A stretch of DNA of 64,000 bases from positions 4,045,448-4,109,447 of the forward strand of contig CM030938.1 of NCBI GenBank assembly GCA_018136815.1, written 5' to 3'. The notes under the pieces are model-generated. The model worked only from the letters and a program-made list of their open reading frames with translations. It was not told the origin of the DNA and made no database searches. Positions 22,084 through 32,204 of the stretch are shown here, one piece after another (within the stretch, counting starts at the first letter, position 1; each line of letters begins with the position of its first letter). Position numbers and translations under genes: made by a program. This DNA comes from Isochrysis galbana (lineage: Eukaryota; Haptophyta; Isochrysidales; Isochrysidaceae).

Positions 22084-23250
22084 TCACGCGTGCTTGGAGA
22101 GAAAGAGAGGGGGGAGGGGAGAGAGGGCGGGGGGGCAGAGAGAGAAGGGTGGTGAAGGGGAGAGTGGAGAGTGAGAAGGAGGGAGGGAGGGAAGGGGAAA
22201 GGGGGGGGGGGGGCACAGAGCGAGAGGGAGAGAGAGGGAGGGAGAGGGAGAGAGAGAAGGGAGCAAGAGGGAGCAAGAGAGAGGGAGAGGGAGAGCGAGG
22301 GGGAGAGGGAGCAAGGGAGAGAGAGATAAATAAGGGAGCAAGAGGGAGCAAGAGCGAGGGAGAAGGAGAAGGAGAGCTAGGGGAGAGGGAGCGAGGGGGA
22401 GAGAGAGCAAGGGGGAGAGAGAGCACGGGGGAGGAGGGTGAAGGTGGAGAGAGCGCGAGAGAGCGCGCGCGAGGAAGAGACAAAGCGCGAGGAGAGACAG
22501 ACACAAAGGGGGGAGGGAGGGGGGGGGGGAGGGAGAGCGAGCGAAAGCGAGCGAGGGAGGGAGAGAAAGGAGAGCGAGCGAGCAAGAAAGAGTGAGGGGG
22601 GAGGGGGGGGGGAGAGAGAGAGAGAGAGGGAGAGCGAGCGAAAAAGGGAAGAGCGAGAGAGGGGAGAGCAAGGCAACGAGAGCGAGGCAGCGAGAGCGAG
22701 GCAGCGAGAGCGAGGCAGCGAGAGCGAGGCAGCGAGAGCGAGGCAGCGAGAGCGAGGCAGCGAGAGCGAGGCAGCGAGAGCGAGGCAGCGAGAGCGAGGC
22801 AGCGAGAGCGAGGCAGCGAGAGCGAGGCAGCGAGAGCGAGGCAGCGAGAGCGAGGCAGCGAGAGCGAGGCCGCGAGCGAGAGCGAGGCAGCGAGAGCGAG
22901 GCCGCGAGCGAGAGCGAGGCAGCGAGAGCGAGGCCGCGAGCGAGAGCGAAGCAGCGAGAGCGAGGCCGCGAGCGAGAGCGAGGCAGCGAGAGCGAGGCCG
23001 CGAGCGAGAGCGAGGCAGCGAGAGCGAGGCCGCGAGCGAGAGCGAGGCAGCGAGAGCGAGGCCGCGAGCGAGAGCGAGGCAGCGAGAGCGAGGCCGCGAG
23101 CGAGAGCGAGGCAGCGAGAGCCAGGCAGCGAGAGAGAGGCAGCGAGAGCCAGACAGCGAGAGAGTGGCAGCGAGAGCCAGGCAGCGAGAGAGAGGCAGCG
23201 AGATAGAGGGAGGGGGAGGAGCGAGAGGGAGAGCGAGGGAGAACGTCCAT
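22084..23250. repeat. GA-rich low-complexity block and 14-bp minisatellite
   Basis: 22084-22670 is irregular GAGAG/GGGAG. 22680-22865 is about 13 tandem copies of a 14-bp unit GAGCGAGGCAGCGA. 22865-23110 is a higher-order array of a 32-bp unit in which the 14-mer is joined to an 18-mer GGCCGCGAGCGAGAGCGA-type variant; 23110-23215 is a degenerate edge with CCAGGCAGCGAGAGAGAG-type units. Because no unit contains a stop, long frames (up to ~500 codons) exist on both strands but are repeat artefacts. Confidence 0.9.
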
Positions 23251-23357
23251 CCGCTCTACACCACGGCGCCGGGCAGGACGATAGGACGATGGTCGACGAA
23301 TCCCCCCGGCCCCCGGACGCCATCACGCGGAAACGTCCTCCTGGGCCGGCATGGTTT

Positions 23358-23515
23358 AGAGTCTCGCAGAGCGACTGCAAAACGAGGTCGAAGTCATGCC
23401 GTTTTATTTCCTTAAACGAGCCAACAATTATTATAGTAACGGCAAAAACAAAATTCGAATCGCAAATTTCGAGACCAAAATCTGCAAACCTGGACTTGAG
23501 ACCATGCATGTGCTC
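23358..23515 (+). repeat. Dispersed ~150-bp repeat, copy 2
   Basis: Starts GAGTCTCGCAGAGCGACTGC and runs through CGAATCGCAAATTTCGAGAC to GGACTTGAGACCATG. About 90 % identical by eye to 33511-33655; inverted copy at 2858-2995. Confidence 0.7.
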
Positions 23516-23984
23516 GTTTTGATATTGCTCCTCGTATGATGCTGCGTAAAGTGTGCAGGTTGGGGCTCAACGTCTCCCGGCTCTTCACCACGTTCCGAGT
23601 TCTCGTTCTAGGCCATGCATGGAAGTTGTATGGGTTTGGGCCCTTGCTTGTTTGCTTCTTTGGCTTCCTCGCTTCATTCGCTTCGTTCTTTTCGTTTCAA
23701 AAGTGAGTGTTTCTTCAAGTTCCTTCGTTTGTTCGAGTGTGAGTGATTGTGTATGCCCGCTTGGTGTGGACGTGCACCCCGATTGAGACTTGTCTTCAAA
23801 CCATCCGCGATTGCGTTTGGTTGAACCCACTGAGAGTGCACGCTCTTTGGGGGCTAAGACAAGGGGTCACACACACTCTCAACAGTGTTTGTTTCAATGT
23901 TTCGGCTTTTGTTCGTTCGTTCATGCTTGTTTTGGGCCTGATCACCCCATGACTCGCGTGGACGCTCGACTTAAGTCGGGGGGT

Positions 23985-24460
23985 GTCGCATCCAGAGTAT
24001 TTTATATACTCTAGGCGGATGCGGTGCTTCTATCAATGTGTAGTGTGTGAGGAAATTGAGTGAGTTTTGTTTTTGCCAATGAGTTGCCTCGAAGCTCCGC
24101 CGCATTGCACGCCGCATTTGTTCGTTTGTCCTTACTTGTTTCATTGATTTGTTTGTGGGATGTTGCATGTTGCGTTAGTTTTCGGAGTTTTCTTGTTGGT
24201 GAGTGAGTGATGTGGGGTGGTGTCTCGTGGGCCCTCGTCGCGATGTAGCGCGCTCCCTCCCCCTCTCTCAAGACTTCTCTTCACTCTGTGCCCCTAGCTT
24301 GCCCCATTGAGACTTGCCACGATCAAGCACCCGCTTGATTCGACACCGTCACGCAACGGCAACGGCCATCTCGTAAACCACCTTGCGGAGTTTCTATCAC
24401 TGCAGGGGAGTCGAACCAAACCAACGGGTATTTCTCGCGTTGGCGCCATTGTTGAAACTC
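23985..24460 (+). mobile_element. Candidate LTR-like segment with terminal hairpin
   Basis: A purine run (AAGTCGGGGGG) is followed at 23984 by TGTCGCATCC and a 35-bp hairpin (23988-24022: GCATCC, then GAGTAT-TTTAT-ATACTC, then GGATGC). About 450 bp later GTTGGCGCCATTG (about 24439) resembles an LTR-retroelement primer-binding site. Starting TGTCG(C/T)AT with a hairpin also occurs at 61353 and 63020 (minus). No second LTR or Pol seen, so the call is tentative. Confidence 0.3.
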
Positions 24461-24591
24461 CGTTGGCTCTTCCAACGACCTTTCATTCAAGCCAGAGTTT
24501 CAGCTCTGCAAAATCCCTTGATTATTAATTAATGGCCTATTAATAGCAATAGCTGTTGGTCTTCTCGGGAAACTGCTCCTGTCGGTGCGCG

Positions 24592-25490
24592 ATGGTTGCG
24601 GCACTGTGCTCCACGCTGCGGCTGGCGCTCCTCACGCTCCTCGGCTCGTGCGGCGCGGCAGTAGTGTGGCCGGGGCAAGTGGGAGGCGATGCGGTACCAC
24701 GAAGGGTATCACTACGTTGCGCCACCGCGGACGACGGCGGCCTCTGTGCCCTAGACCGCCGCTGCATCTACTTTGTGACCGGCAACGCAAACAAGGAAAG
24801 GGAAGTCAATGCACTCGTTGCGCGGCTCCAGCTGCCTTTCCGTGTAGAGCATGTAGACCTAGATCTGCCGGAGCTTCAGGGAGATCCCGACGAAATCTGC
24901 AAGGCCAAGGTCGCCGCTGCTGCTGAACATGTTGGCGGCTCAGTGCTCGTTGAGGACACCAGCCTGTGCTTCAACGCGCTGAACGGCTTACCCGGGCCAT
25001 ACATCAAGTGGTTTGTGGACGCGATTGGCAACCATGGTCTTCATCGGCTGCTGGAGGGCCACCATGATAAGACGGCGTATGCGCGTTGCATCCTTGGGTT
25101 TGTGGAGGCTCCTGGCAAGACGCCTGTACTCTTCACTGGCCGGGCGGATGGCATCATTGTGGAGCCCTCTGGGGAGGGCGGCTTCGGGTGGGATACATGC
25201 TTTCTTCCAGAGGGGCACAACGTGCCATTTTCGGCCATGACTATGGACGAAAAAAATCAGATCAGCCACAGAGCTCGGGTAGGCCCTCTAGAGATTATTA
25301 CCCGCGAGGGCAGTGTAGCAGCCATGCAACTAACCGCCATTGTTAGGATGTCTCAAGTAATGGCCGAGCCACTTACCTTGGCGATGGATCAATGTAACAC
25401 CCACCAACCTTTTCGATGTAGGCGCTCACGCAGTTCGCTGAGTACTGCCAGGCAAACGTCGAAGACATCTATTTAAGGATGGAAGGGTGA
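24592..25490 (+). CDS. ITPA: Inosine triphosphate pyrophosphatase (ITPA/HAM1), N-terminal leader
   Basis: Hydrolyses ITP, XTP and dITP to monophosphates, clearing deaminated purines from the nucleotide pool. Two exons, 24592-25278 and 25422-25490, with a 143-bp GT-AG intron; 251 residues, TGA stop. Family motifs: FVTGNANKEREV (nucleotide-binding TGN-NK), VLVEDTSLCFNALNGLPGP, GGFGWDTCFLPEG and MDEKNQISHRAR. The intron splits the last helix, which continues ALTQFAEYCQANVEDIYLRM. The domain begins near residue 65; the first ~30 residues (MVAALCSTLRLALLTLLGSC) are hydrophobic like a signal peptide or the first part of a plastid-targeting presequence, whereas ITPA is usually cytosolic. An upstream in-frame extension exists but has no ATG. 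Confidence 0.93.
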
Positions 25491-25902
25491 TGCTGACTCG
25501 TCAAGGCATCAAGGTAAACCCAAGTGCTAAGCGCTGGCCGGAAGCGCTGGACACAGCACGTTTTCCGGGATCAAAGTGTGAGCACCACCAATACATCTGT
25601 TGTGTGCACCGCGTAGACATCGCTATGACGTGAATGCAGCCAGAGAGGTCGAGACGCAAGCGTGCTAGATAGGCAGCTCATGTGTATGTCTTGGTGTGAG
25701 CCACCGGCAAAGCCCAAAAAGGCAAAAATGCTGTTCATTCGCCACCTCTCCAAGACGAAAAGTGTTCATTCAACCCCCCACCCCCCCACCCCCCCATGAC
25801 GAAAAGCGTTCTTCGGGGAAAACCAGCTGTCCCTCTTTTTAAATTTTATAATTGTCACCCTGCTCTAGCCTCTACTTCTACAAAAGGGACCGCCCCGCCG
25901 GA
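25491..25902. other. Spacer 3' of ITPA
   Basis: No gene seen. CCCCCCACCCCCCCA near 25775-25795 separates it from the following LINE fragment. Confidence 0.4.
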
Positions 25903-26300
25903 AATCTGGGTGTCCGACAACGAAACATACATCACTAAGATGAACAACATATGGATCCACACCAACACAAACTACCTGGGAGAACCAGCCGACCTTGCGG
26001 GAGTCGAGACCCCGGAGGAAACCCGACAATACCATCCTCCTGCTAGATGGGAAAATGGGCTAAAAGGCCCAAAATACTTACATGGAATACCCGCTAGCGG
26101 ACGAATACACAATCGGCGACAAAACACAACTCGACCGCATCACAGTCTCAGACATAACGCGCGAGCTGGAGAAAAACGCACTTGGTAACACGCCCCAACC
26201 GGCACGTGAGACATGGGCCCGGAAAATTAACCTAACCCATGAAATAAAAACATCTGAAGAGCTCTGGGCTACACACCTACCTAGTAGTCTAGGGTACTTC
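25903..26300 (+). pseudogene. LINE ORF2 C-terminal fragment, frameshifted
   Basis: First frame: EIWVSDNETYITKMNNIWIH; after a shift near 26080 another frame reads EYPLADEYTIGDKTQLDRIT and ARETWARKINLTHEI. The second part matches the 18.4-19.4 kb LINE (EYPLADEYTIDGETPLD). Both ends are truncated. Confidence 0.6.
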
Positions 26301-26310
26301 CCCATCTCCA

Positions 26311-26460
26311 CTGACATCGCCCTTCTCTTCCCTTCCCTCCACCTCCTACCCCTTCCCCCCGTCATTCCTTTGTCTTTCTTTGGTGTCCGGGGTTCGGCCC
26401 AGGTGCGCTACCATGGGCCTGGTTCAGAATGCGGGTTCCGGGCAGGCCTGTTGTTGGTAT
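26311..26460 (-). mobile_element. LINE 3' tail, inverted copy
   Basis: Reverse complement of the 19545-19650 tail (shared CCGGGGTTCGG and GGCAGGCCTG blocks). It abuts the plus-strand LINE fragment in opposite orientation, so the two come from different insertions or a rearrangement. Confidence 0.5.
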
Positions 26461-26596
26461 GGTGTGATCGCTCGGCTGACGGAGCCCGGTCTGTTGCGTC
26501 TCTTTCGCACGTGTCGGCTGCCGGTGTGTCTCCGTGTGTGATTGCCTAGCCACGGTGAGGCCCGTCTCAGGTATGTTTTACCCCGGAAAGGAGGTC

Positions 26597-26815
26597 AACT
26601 AAGTTTATACTTAGTTCAGCATGGGGGGGCGCCTCGCGTCCCCCCTCTCAGGCACCAATTCCCCTCCGGGGGGCCTGTCGGTCAACCCCAAGCTCTGCCT
26701 TCTGGCATGAGCAGGGCATTCATCACAACAACCCAGACCCCCAGTGGGCGCGGGTCGCGAGCCGCACTCCCAGGCCCGCATGGGCCTGCTCTCGTACTGA
26801 CTCCCCCCCCCCCGT
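26597..26815 (+). mobile_element. Hairpin-headed element (family ii), plus copy
   Basis: Perfect hairpin AACTAAGT-TTAT-ACTTAGTT (26597-26616) followed by CAGCATGGGGGGGCGCC and a Pro-rich frame containing SGTNSPPGG, which recurs in the family iii copy near 41320. It ends in a C-run near 26815 and sits on the 3' side of the secreted-repeat gene fragment, apparently truncating it. Confidence 0.5.
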
Positions 26816-26849
26816 GTACCGCAATCAACGTTGTGCTTGTCCAAGTATA

Positions 26850-27210
26850 TCACGCTAGTATCACCTAGAATGGTGTCCGTTGGTGTCAAAGTTAATGAAC
26901 TTGGTGGGCTATCAATACCTTCAAGGCATTTGTATCTATACGAAAGCTTGTCGTCAGATGGTCTTGTGAGCTGGAATTGATTCAGACCGTTCGAGCCGCA
27001 ATCCACAGCGTGTTTGTCCAAGTAGTGTACGTTTCCTCCTCCTGAATCACCTGCCGGCGTTTTCCGAACAGAACCTAACGTATACTTTAGCTTGCACACA
27101 CCGTCATCAATCTTGAAGTTGCCCTCACACTTACCGACGTTGGTTGCCTCCTTTTCGCCCACGCGAAGGGGACCCAGGGAGAACCATGGGAGTGTCGAAT
27201 AATATTTCAT
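26850..27210 (-). pseudogene. Fragment of Cys-rich repeat protein (YLDKHxVDCG repeats)
   Basis: Minus-strand frame from 27210 with two to three related ~55-residue modules: CKLKYTLGSV; GGGNVHYLDKHAVDCGSNGL then FQLTRPSDDKLSYRYKCLEG; and SVIYLDKHNVDCGTRG. The module reads as a small extracellular Cys-containing repeat of the type scattered through protist secreted proteins; I cannot name a function. It has no signal peptide here and its 3' end is replaced by the hairpin-headed element at 26597, so it is a remnant or internal exon. Confidence 0.45.
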
Positions 27211-27279
27211 GTTTGTTGTTTCTGAAAATAGATAAAAATCCCTTCAAGTTCAAGAGTTTGCAGGCACGCACATCTTACG

Positions 27280-27432
27280 TGATGGCGATTGAACACTTTT
27301 CCATGTGTAGGCTGATGGTGATTGAAGGCTTTCCCATGCGGTGCGGGTGATGGCGATTGAACGGGTTTCACGTGTAGGCTGATGGTGATTGAACGCTTTT
27401 CCACATGCTGTGGGTGATGGTGATTGAGCGCT
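27280..27432 (+). repeat. Tandem repeat, ~40-bp unit, about four copies
   Basis: Each unit carries GTGATGG(C/T)GATTGAAC or CTGATGGTGATTGAA followed by CTTTTCCA-type sequence. Frames through it are not gene-like. Confidence 0.7.
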
Positions 27433-28420
27433 TCTCGCCTCTCGAGCTAAAAAAAACTCCTAGCTAGGCGCCTGGCCGACACTTGCATTTTTTTCAAATC
27501 ATTTTGCGGCCAACGACTCTATTGCATCTACTGCCTACTAGTAGTAGCACGCTGCACGCCATACACACTTGACACGGCAATCACTCACGACTCACGCGCT
27601 ACGCACTCGGCGCCATCCAAATGCTCTTTCATTTTGAGCTCAGTCGACAAACACATCCTTCCAACCAACAAGGACGGTGGACGAGCACACGACAGGGAAT
27701 TAAGGCACGCGCATGCTGCTCGTCAGCACTCATCACATGTTCCACGAGCACATGCTCATGGACTGACGAGTGAGGTGAAGGCCTCTGGTTCCACGTCCAT
27801 TCCGATTGGCAATGCGTAGATCCCCCACTTTGTGGGTATTTAGATGCGCACATTGAGTTTACAATGGCGGGCATTGCATGCTGGTATCGTACAGCTTGAT
27901 TTTCCATCGCTCCCCTGTTGCCGCGATGCAAGGTGCCCGGGTTGCCAGGGCCACTAGACGACAACTACTGGCCATTGGCAGCTACACAAAATATGGTCGG
28001 TCCTTGCCTCAAAACAAGTTAATATGTCTAGCATATTAGGTATCGCCGGCTGCAATTCATTGCGTGTTGGCTGCAGCCCGTGAGGGCCGCCATAGCCACA
28101 GTCAGGTCACGAGAACAGTGCGACTACAATTGGGATCTCCTCCCTTTCCGATGTAAGTGGGCCAAAGCACTGAGGCACCCTTGGCCGGATCACAGCGAGG
28201 CGGCAAGCTTCGATGCCTTTGGTTCGGCACGAGAGCTACCGGCGCGCCGCGTTTACAAATGGCGATCATACGACGAGGGGCGAGCGCACAATGCGATGCG
28301 CACCTGAAAACCCGATAGGGCCTAACCCAATTGGGAATGGGAGCTTAAGCATCCAGCACCTTCGTCCCGTGGAAGCACCAACTTGGAAAGTCGCGCATGC
28401 GTTTTCAATGGCCAACGAAT
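27433..28420. other. Intergenic DNA, no gene recognised
   Basis: Nearly 1 kb with only short unsupported frames. It is the 3' flank of the symporter gene. Confidence 0.45.
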
Positions 28421-30429
28421 CTATAGGCGGCCGACGTTGCCCACATGTGATAGATCTTCTGGGTCAGCCACCTTTGTCATGTCCTCAACCTTCGGCTCAT
28501 GACCCTCCACTGGAAGCCGTTCGCCGGTGTTGGTGTGTTCGGTTGTTGACTCGCCAATGGGCGCGGGAAGCCGCCAAAAGGCGAAGTGGATGGCTAAACC
28601 CAGGGCACAACCGGCGATGCAGACGGCGTGTCCGATGACGTTCAGGCCGAGGAGCAGGTCATACGGCCCCTTACCCATGTGGAGCGGCTTGAGCTGCTCA
28701 GCGAAGTCAGCGTAGCGGAGTGTGCCAGACGGGTAGATCTTGGTGGTGGCGACGGAGTAGAGCGCGCCAAATACAAGGCCCGGGAGGAACGAGAGAAGGA
28801 AGGCGAGGGGGGCCTGAGGCCAACCCTTCTTGCTCCCGTCCGGCGTCGCAAAACGCCAGAAGAGGAGAAGGTACACGGGCGGGCCGAGGCCCATGACCAT
28901 AGTGCCCGAGACGGTGGTCGCGGAGAGAGCCTCCGTATTAGCGAGCAGGTTGAGTGTCCCCACGATGCCAAGGAGCACAATAGAGATACGGCCGATGGTC
29001 ACGTGTGTTAGTGTGACGCTGGGATCGGTCGGTGACATGACGCCGCGCTTACCGTTGGGCCGCACGTCGCCCGGCAATTTGAACCAGCCCACAAACTCGA
29101 GGGCAACGAGCTTGGCAGCGGATGTGAAGGTGGAGTCGAGCGTGGACATGGAGGAGGTCATCATTACCTGCAGCGCGGAACGGCGCGGGGATAGAGAATG
29201 AGTCTGGGGTGCAGGAAGTGGGAGCGCGCGGGAACGGATTGCAAAATGGTGGGTGGGCAGGTGCGTTGACGAGGTGCGGTGGCAGTGGCGCAGGCGCGAT
29301 GGCAGCGGCGCACCAAGTTTGTGAAGGCAAAGGCGGACGAGGAGAGCGCCCTGGACATGACGGCCGGCGAGCCATTCTTGACAGCGCCCTGCAAGTAGCA
29401 GCCAAAGATGCCAACGGCCGAGAAGAGGATGATGAAGGTGCCGGCGATGGCGCCGCCCACGGTGAAGGCTGCGACCATGGTGCGCGGGCGCGAAAGGAAG
29501 GCCCGATCAGTGAGGACCGGGTCGTGAAAGGGGTATGAGACGATGCCCTGAAGCAGCGCGCAACCTAAGAGCGTAGAGCCACCATCGAGCCAGCCGCCTG
29601 GTGGCTCGTACGTCCACACGGCGTTGATTCCGCCGGGCATCTCGTTGCCGATGAGCCCGAGAATGACAAAGAGAAAGATGATGCCAAGGAGAGCTTGCAG
29701 CTGGTCGGAGAATAGAGAGGCGCGCATGCCGCCCATCATGACGTAGACAGCGGGGATGGCCGTGGAGAGGATGACGGCGGTCCACCATGGCCCTGAGTGG
29801 ACGTCACCATAGAAGGAGGCCACGACAACTGAGTTGGACCAGACCTCGTTCCACAGTCGGAAGAGCACGGCGAGAGAGAAGCAGATTGTGGCGCCTGGCC
29901 CGTAGCAGCGCTCGACGGCCTGTGGGAGCGACGTGAAGCCGTACTTGGTGCGTAGGACATAGCCGACGAGCGCGGCGGAGAAAAATGAGGTGTACCAGCC
30001 GGCGTAGCCGACGCCCCCGAGCACACCGAAGTACCCCCCGAGCACCGCCGCGTTCTGAATCGACTTTGCGAAGATCCACGAGATGAAGGCGGAAGGCATG
30101 AGCGTCCAGAAGCCCACCTGCGCCCTCTTCTCATGCGCGGGTGTGCTGTGGAGCGGCGCGTGGCTGCCTCGTGTGTAGTACATGACGTAGTCCCAGAAGG
30201 ATTCCCCCCGACCGGTAAAAAAGGATGGTACCGAGTCGGAGAACTGAGCGGTGAGTATGAGCAGAGCGCCGTAGATGAAAAGGAGGTACCAGTTGGTGCG
30301 GGAGAGGGGGTCTGTGTTGGTCCCGATCATCATCACACCAAAGGTGAGGGAGGCAGTGAGGAGAAGGCGCCAGCGCAGCTCGGTTGATTCGGAGAGGCGA
30401 GTGCAGAAGGGGGAGAGGAGGGAGAGCAT
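28421..30429 (-). CDS. Sodium:solute symporter (SSS family), two exons
   Basis: Multi-pass plasma-membrane or vacuolar transporter coupling Na+ (or H+) to a small solute; urea/DUR3-like members are the usual algal homologues, but the substrate is not shown. Exon 1 30429-29314, exon 2 29167-28421, separated by a 146-bp GT-AG intron in phase 0; 620 residues, TAG stop. About 13 hydrophobic segments are apparent. The splice reconstitutes the SSS signature FTNLV-MMTSSMSTLDSTFT in the helix that forms the Na2 site. Other landmarks: SIQNAAVLGGYFGVLGG, FRLWNEVWSNSVVVASFYGD, MMGGMRASLFSDQLQALLG, SYPFHDPVLTDRAF. The C-terminal ~50 residues are charged and cytosolic-looking (KVEDMTKVADPEDLSHVG). The length is slightly below typical DUR3 proteins. 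A (CT)n tract on the coding strand lies 110-170 bp upstream. Confidence 0.87.
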
Positions 30430-30532
30430 CGTGGGGAGGAGAAGGGAGGAAAGGGGGGAGGAGGGGAAGAGGGGGGAGAGGGGAAGGGGGAGGGGGGGGG
30501 AGGGAGGCGGCTCCCGTCGGCGACGAGGGAGG

Positions 30533-30599
<67 letters not shown>

Positions 30600-31560
30600 G
30601 AGAGGGAAGGGACCCGTGCGGAGGAAGGGGGGAGAGAAGAGAGAGGACCCCCGATTAGTGAAGAAAGCTTCCTATGCGGATGCGGGTAAGTGTGTCCCGG
30701 GACAGAAGGAGAGGGTAGGGAGGGGAATCAATACGTGCAAATTGGGGAGGAGGGAACAGAAGGGATTTGGGGAGGCTCGCAAGTGAAGAGAGAGAAAGAG
30801 AAGAGAGGAGCAGAAGAGAGGAGTAGAGGAGAGGGGGGGAGAGCGCTGGCAGTGGACGGAATGTTCGGTACAATCTCCAGATGAGAGAAGAGGGGGGGGG
30901 GGGAAGAGAGAAGAAGGGAGAGAGAGGGAAGGCAGGTGAGAGGAAGGTACGAAGTAGGAAGTTATGGGAGGTGAAGGGATGAGAAAGAGAGGAGAGGAGA
31001 GAAGAGGGCGGGGGGAGCGTGGGTCTCTCTCTTCTCTCTCTCAAATCTCGGAACTGGAGAGAGGAGCAGGAGATTGCTCTTGTTCGAGTAGAGCGCGTGC
31101 TACTACAAAACTCCCCAGACAGTTCTCTCCTCTCTCCGCGGGTGTGGATTCCTCTCTCCGCGGGTGTGGATACGTAAGTACTGCGCCGAGAGTCTGTGAG
31201 AGAGAGAGACTTTGGATCGTCTTGTTATCTGTGTGTGTGTGGGGGGGGGGTTGGCGCTGGTTTTGGTCGAGGAAAAGAGAAGAGAAAGGGAAGACCGCAG
31301 GGGAGGAGAAGGAGGGAGAGGGGAAGGGAAAGGGGAGCGGGGCAAAAAGAAAACGATCTGGAGGGAGAGATTGAGAGAGAAGGGCGAGGCGAGAGCTGGG
31401 GTAAAAGGGGGGGGGGGGGGGGGGGGAGCGGGCGGCGGGGGGGAGGGAAGAAGGGGGGGAAAGAGAGGGAGGGAGGGGGAGAGAGGGAGAGAGAGAGGGA
31501 GAGGGAGAGGGAGGGAGGGAGGGAGGGAGCGAGAGAGAGAGGGAGGGAGGGAGGGAAGGG

Positions 31561-31591
<31 letters not shown>

Positions 31592-31599
31592 GGGGGGGG

Positions 31600-31690
<91 letters not shown>

Positions 31691-31850
31691 GAGAGCTTGC
31701 ACGTGCCGAGATGGACCGCGAGAGAAGTGGCGGTGGAGAGGGTTTTATTTGTAATTTCTACTTCTTGGAAATATCGAAAATTTTCTTTTGGGATGTCTGA
31801 AGAACTACATAGACATTTCCAATAAGTAAGAAATAGAGGGGGGCGTACAA
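30430..31850. repeat. Long purine-rich region 5' of symporter
   Basis: (GA)n at 30541-30597, further GA/GGGA tracts at 30890-31080, and a poly-G plus (GA)n block at 31400-31690. A 20-bp direct repeat TCCTCTCTCCGCGGGTGTGG occurs twice at about 31129-31170. Long frames in both directions are composition artefacts. Likely promoter/leader and satellite sequence. Confidence 0.75.
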
Positions 31851-31856
31851 AAAACT

Positions 31857-32181
31857 TCATATTATTCTTACCGCACTCGCGTCTCGCGGCGCATGGAACC
31901 ACTACATAGGCATAGGTAGCAGACTTTCTACACCCCCACTCCCCCGGCCCTTCCCCCCCCGCCCCCGCCATCTGGCGGCTCCCCCCGTGCACTACTAGGG
32001 AGATCGGGGTGAAGGGCTTAGATATTAGAATTAGCAATTAGATATTGATATTGATATTGTCCGGTGGCTCGCGCCCATCTATTCCCCGTTCCCCCCTTCC
32101 TCCTATGCCTACCGGGCTGGCGGCGGCCTCGGTCCCGACTCATCCTGTAAACAGGTGCGGGACTTACTTACACCTATCACA
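31857..32181 (+). repeat. 5' leader of family i element; inverted copy at 60748-61030
   Basis: Landmarks ATTCTTACCGCACTCGCG, GGAACCACTAC, TTTCTACACCCCCACTCCCC, GTGCACTACTAGGG and GTCCCGACTCATCCTGTAAACAGG all recur in reverse order and strand at 60748-61030. It directly precedes the hairpin at 32182, so it is probably the element's 5' UTR. Confidence 0.65.
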
Positions 32182-32199
32182 AAACTATTGTTATAGTTT
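32182..32199 (+). repeat. Perfect 7-bp-stem hairpin, family i
   Basis: AAACTAT-TGTT-ATAGTTT, six bases before the ATG at 32205. Same hairpin at 2205-2222 (minus), 15296-15313 and, with one mismatch, 57590-57607. Confidence 0.85.
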
Positions 32200-32204
32200 T
32201 AGCG

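Noticed and set aside
21959-23509. Very long Ser/Leu/Arg-rich open frames on both strands
   Set aside because: They run through (GA)n and the 14-bp minisatellite whose units contain no stop in any frame; composition explains them.
24439-24452. tRNA gene near GTTGGCGCC
   Set aside because: No cloverleaf could be drawn; the motif is more like a primer-binding site.
30655-32037. Ser/Pro/Leu-rich frames 5' of the symporter
   Set aside because: They consist of (CT)n-derived residues; no start or domain evidence.
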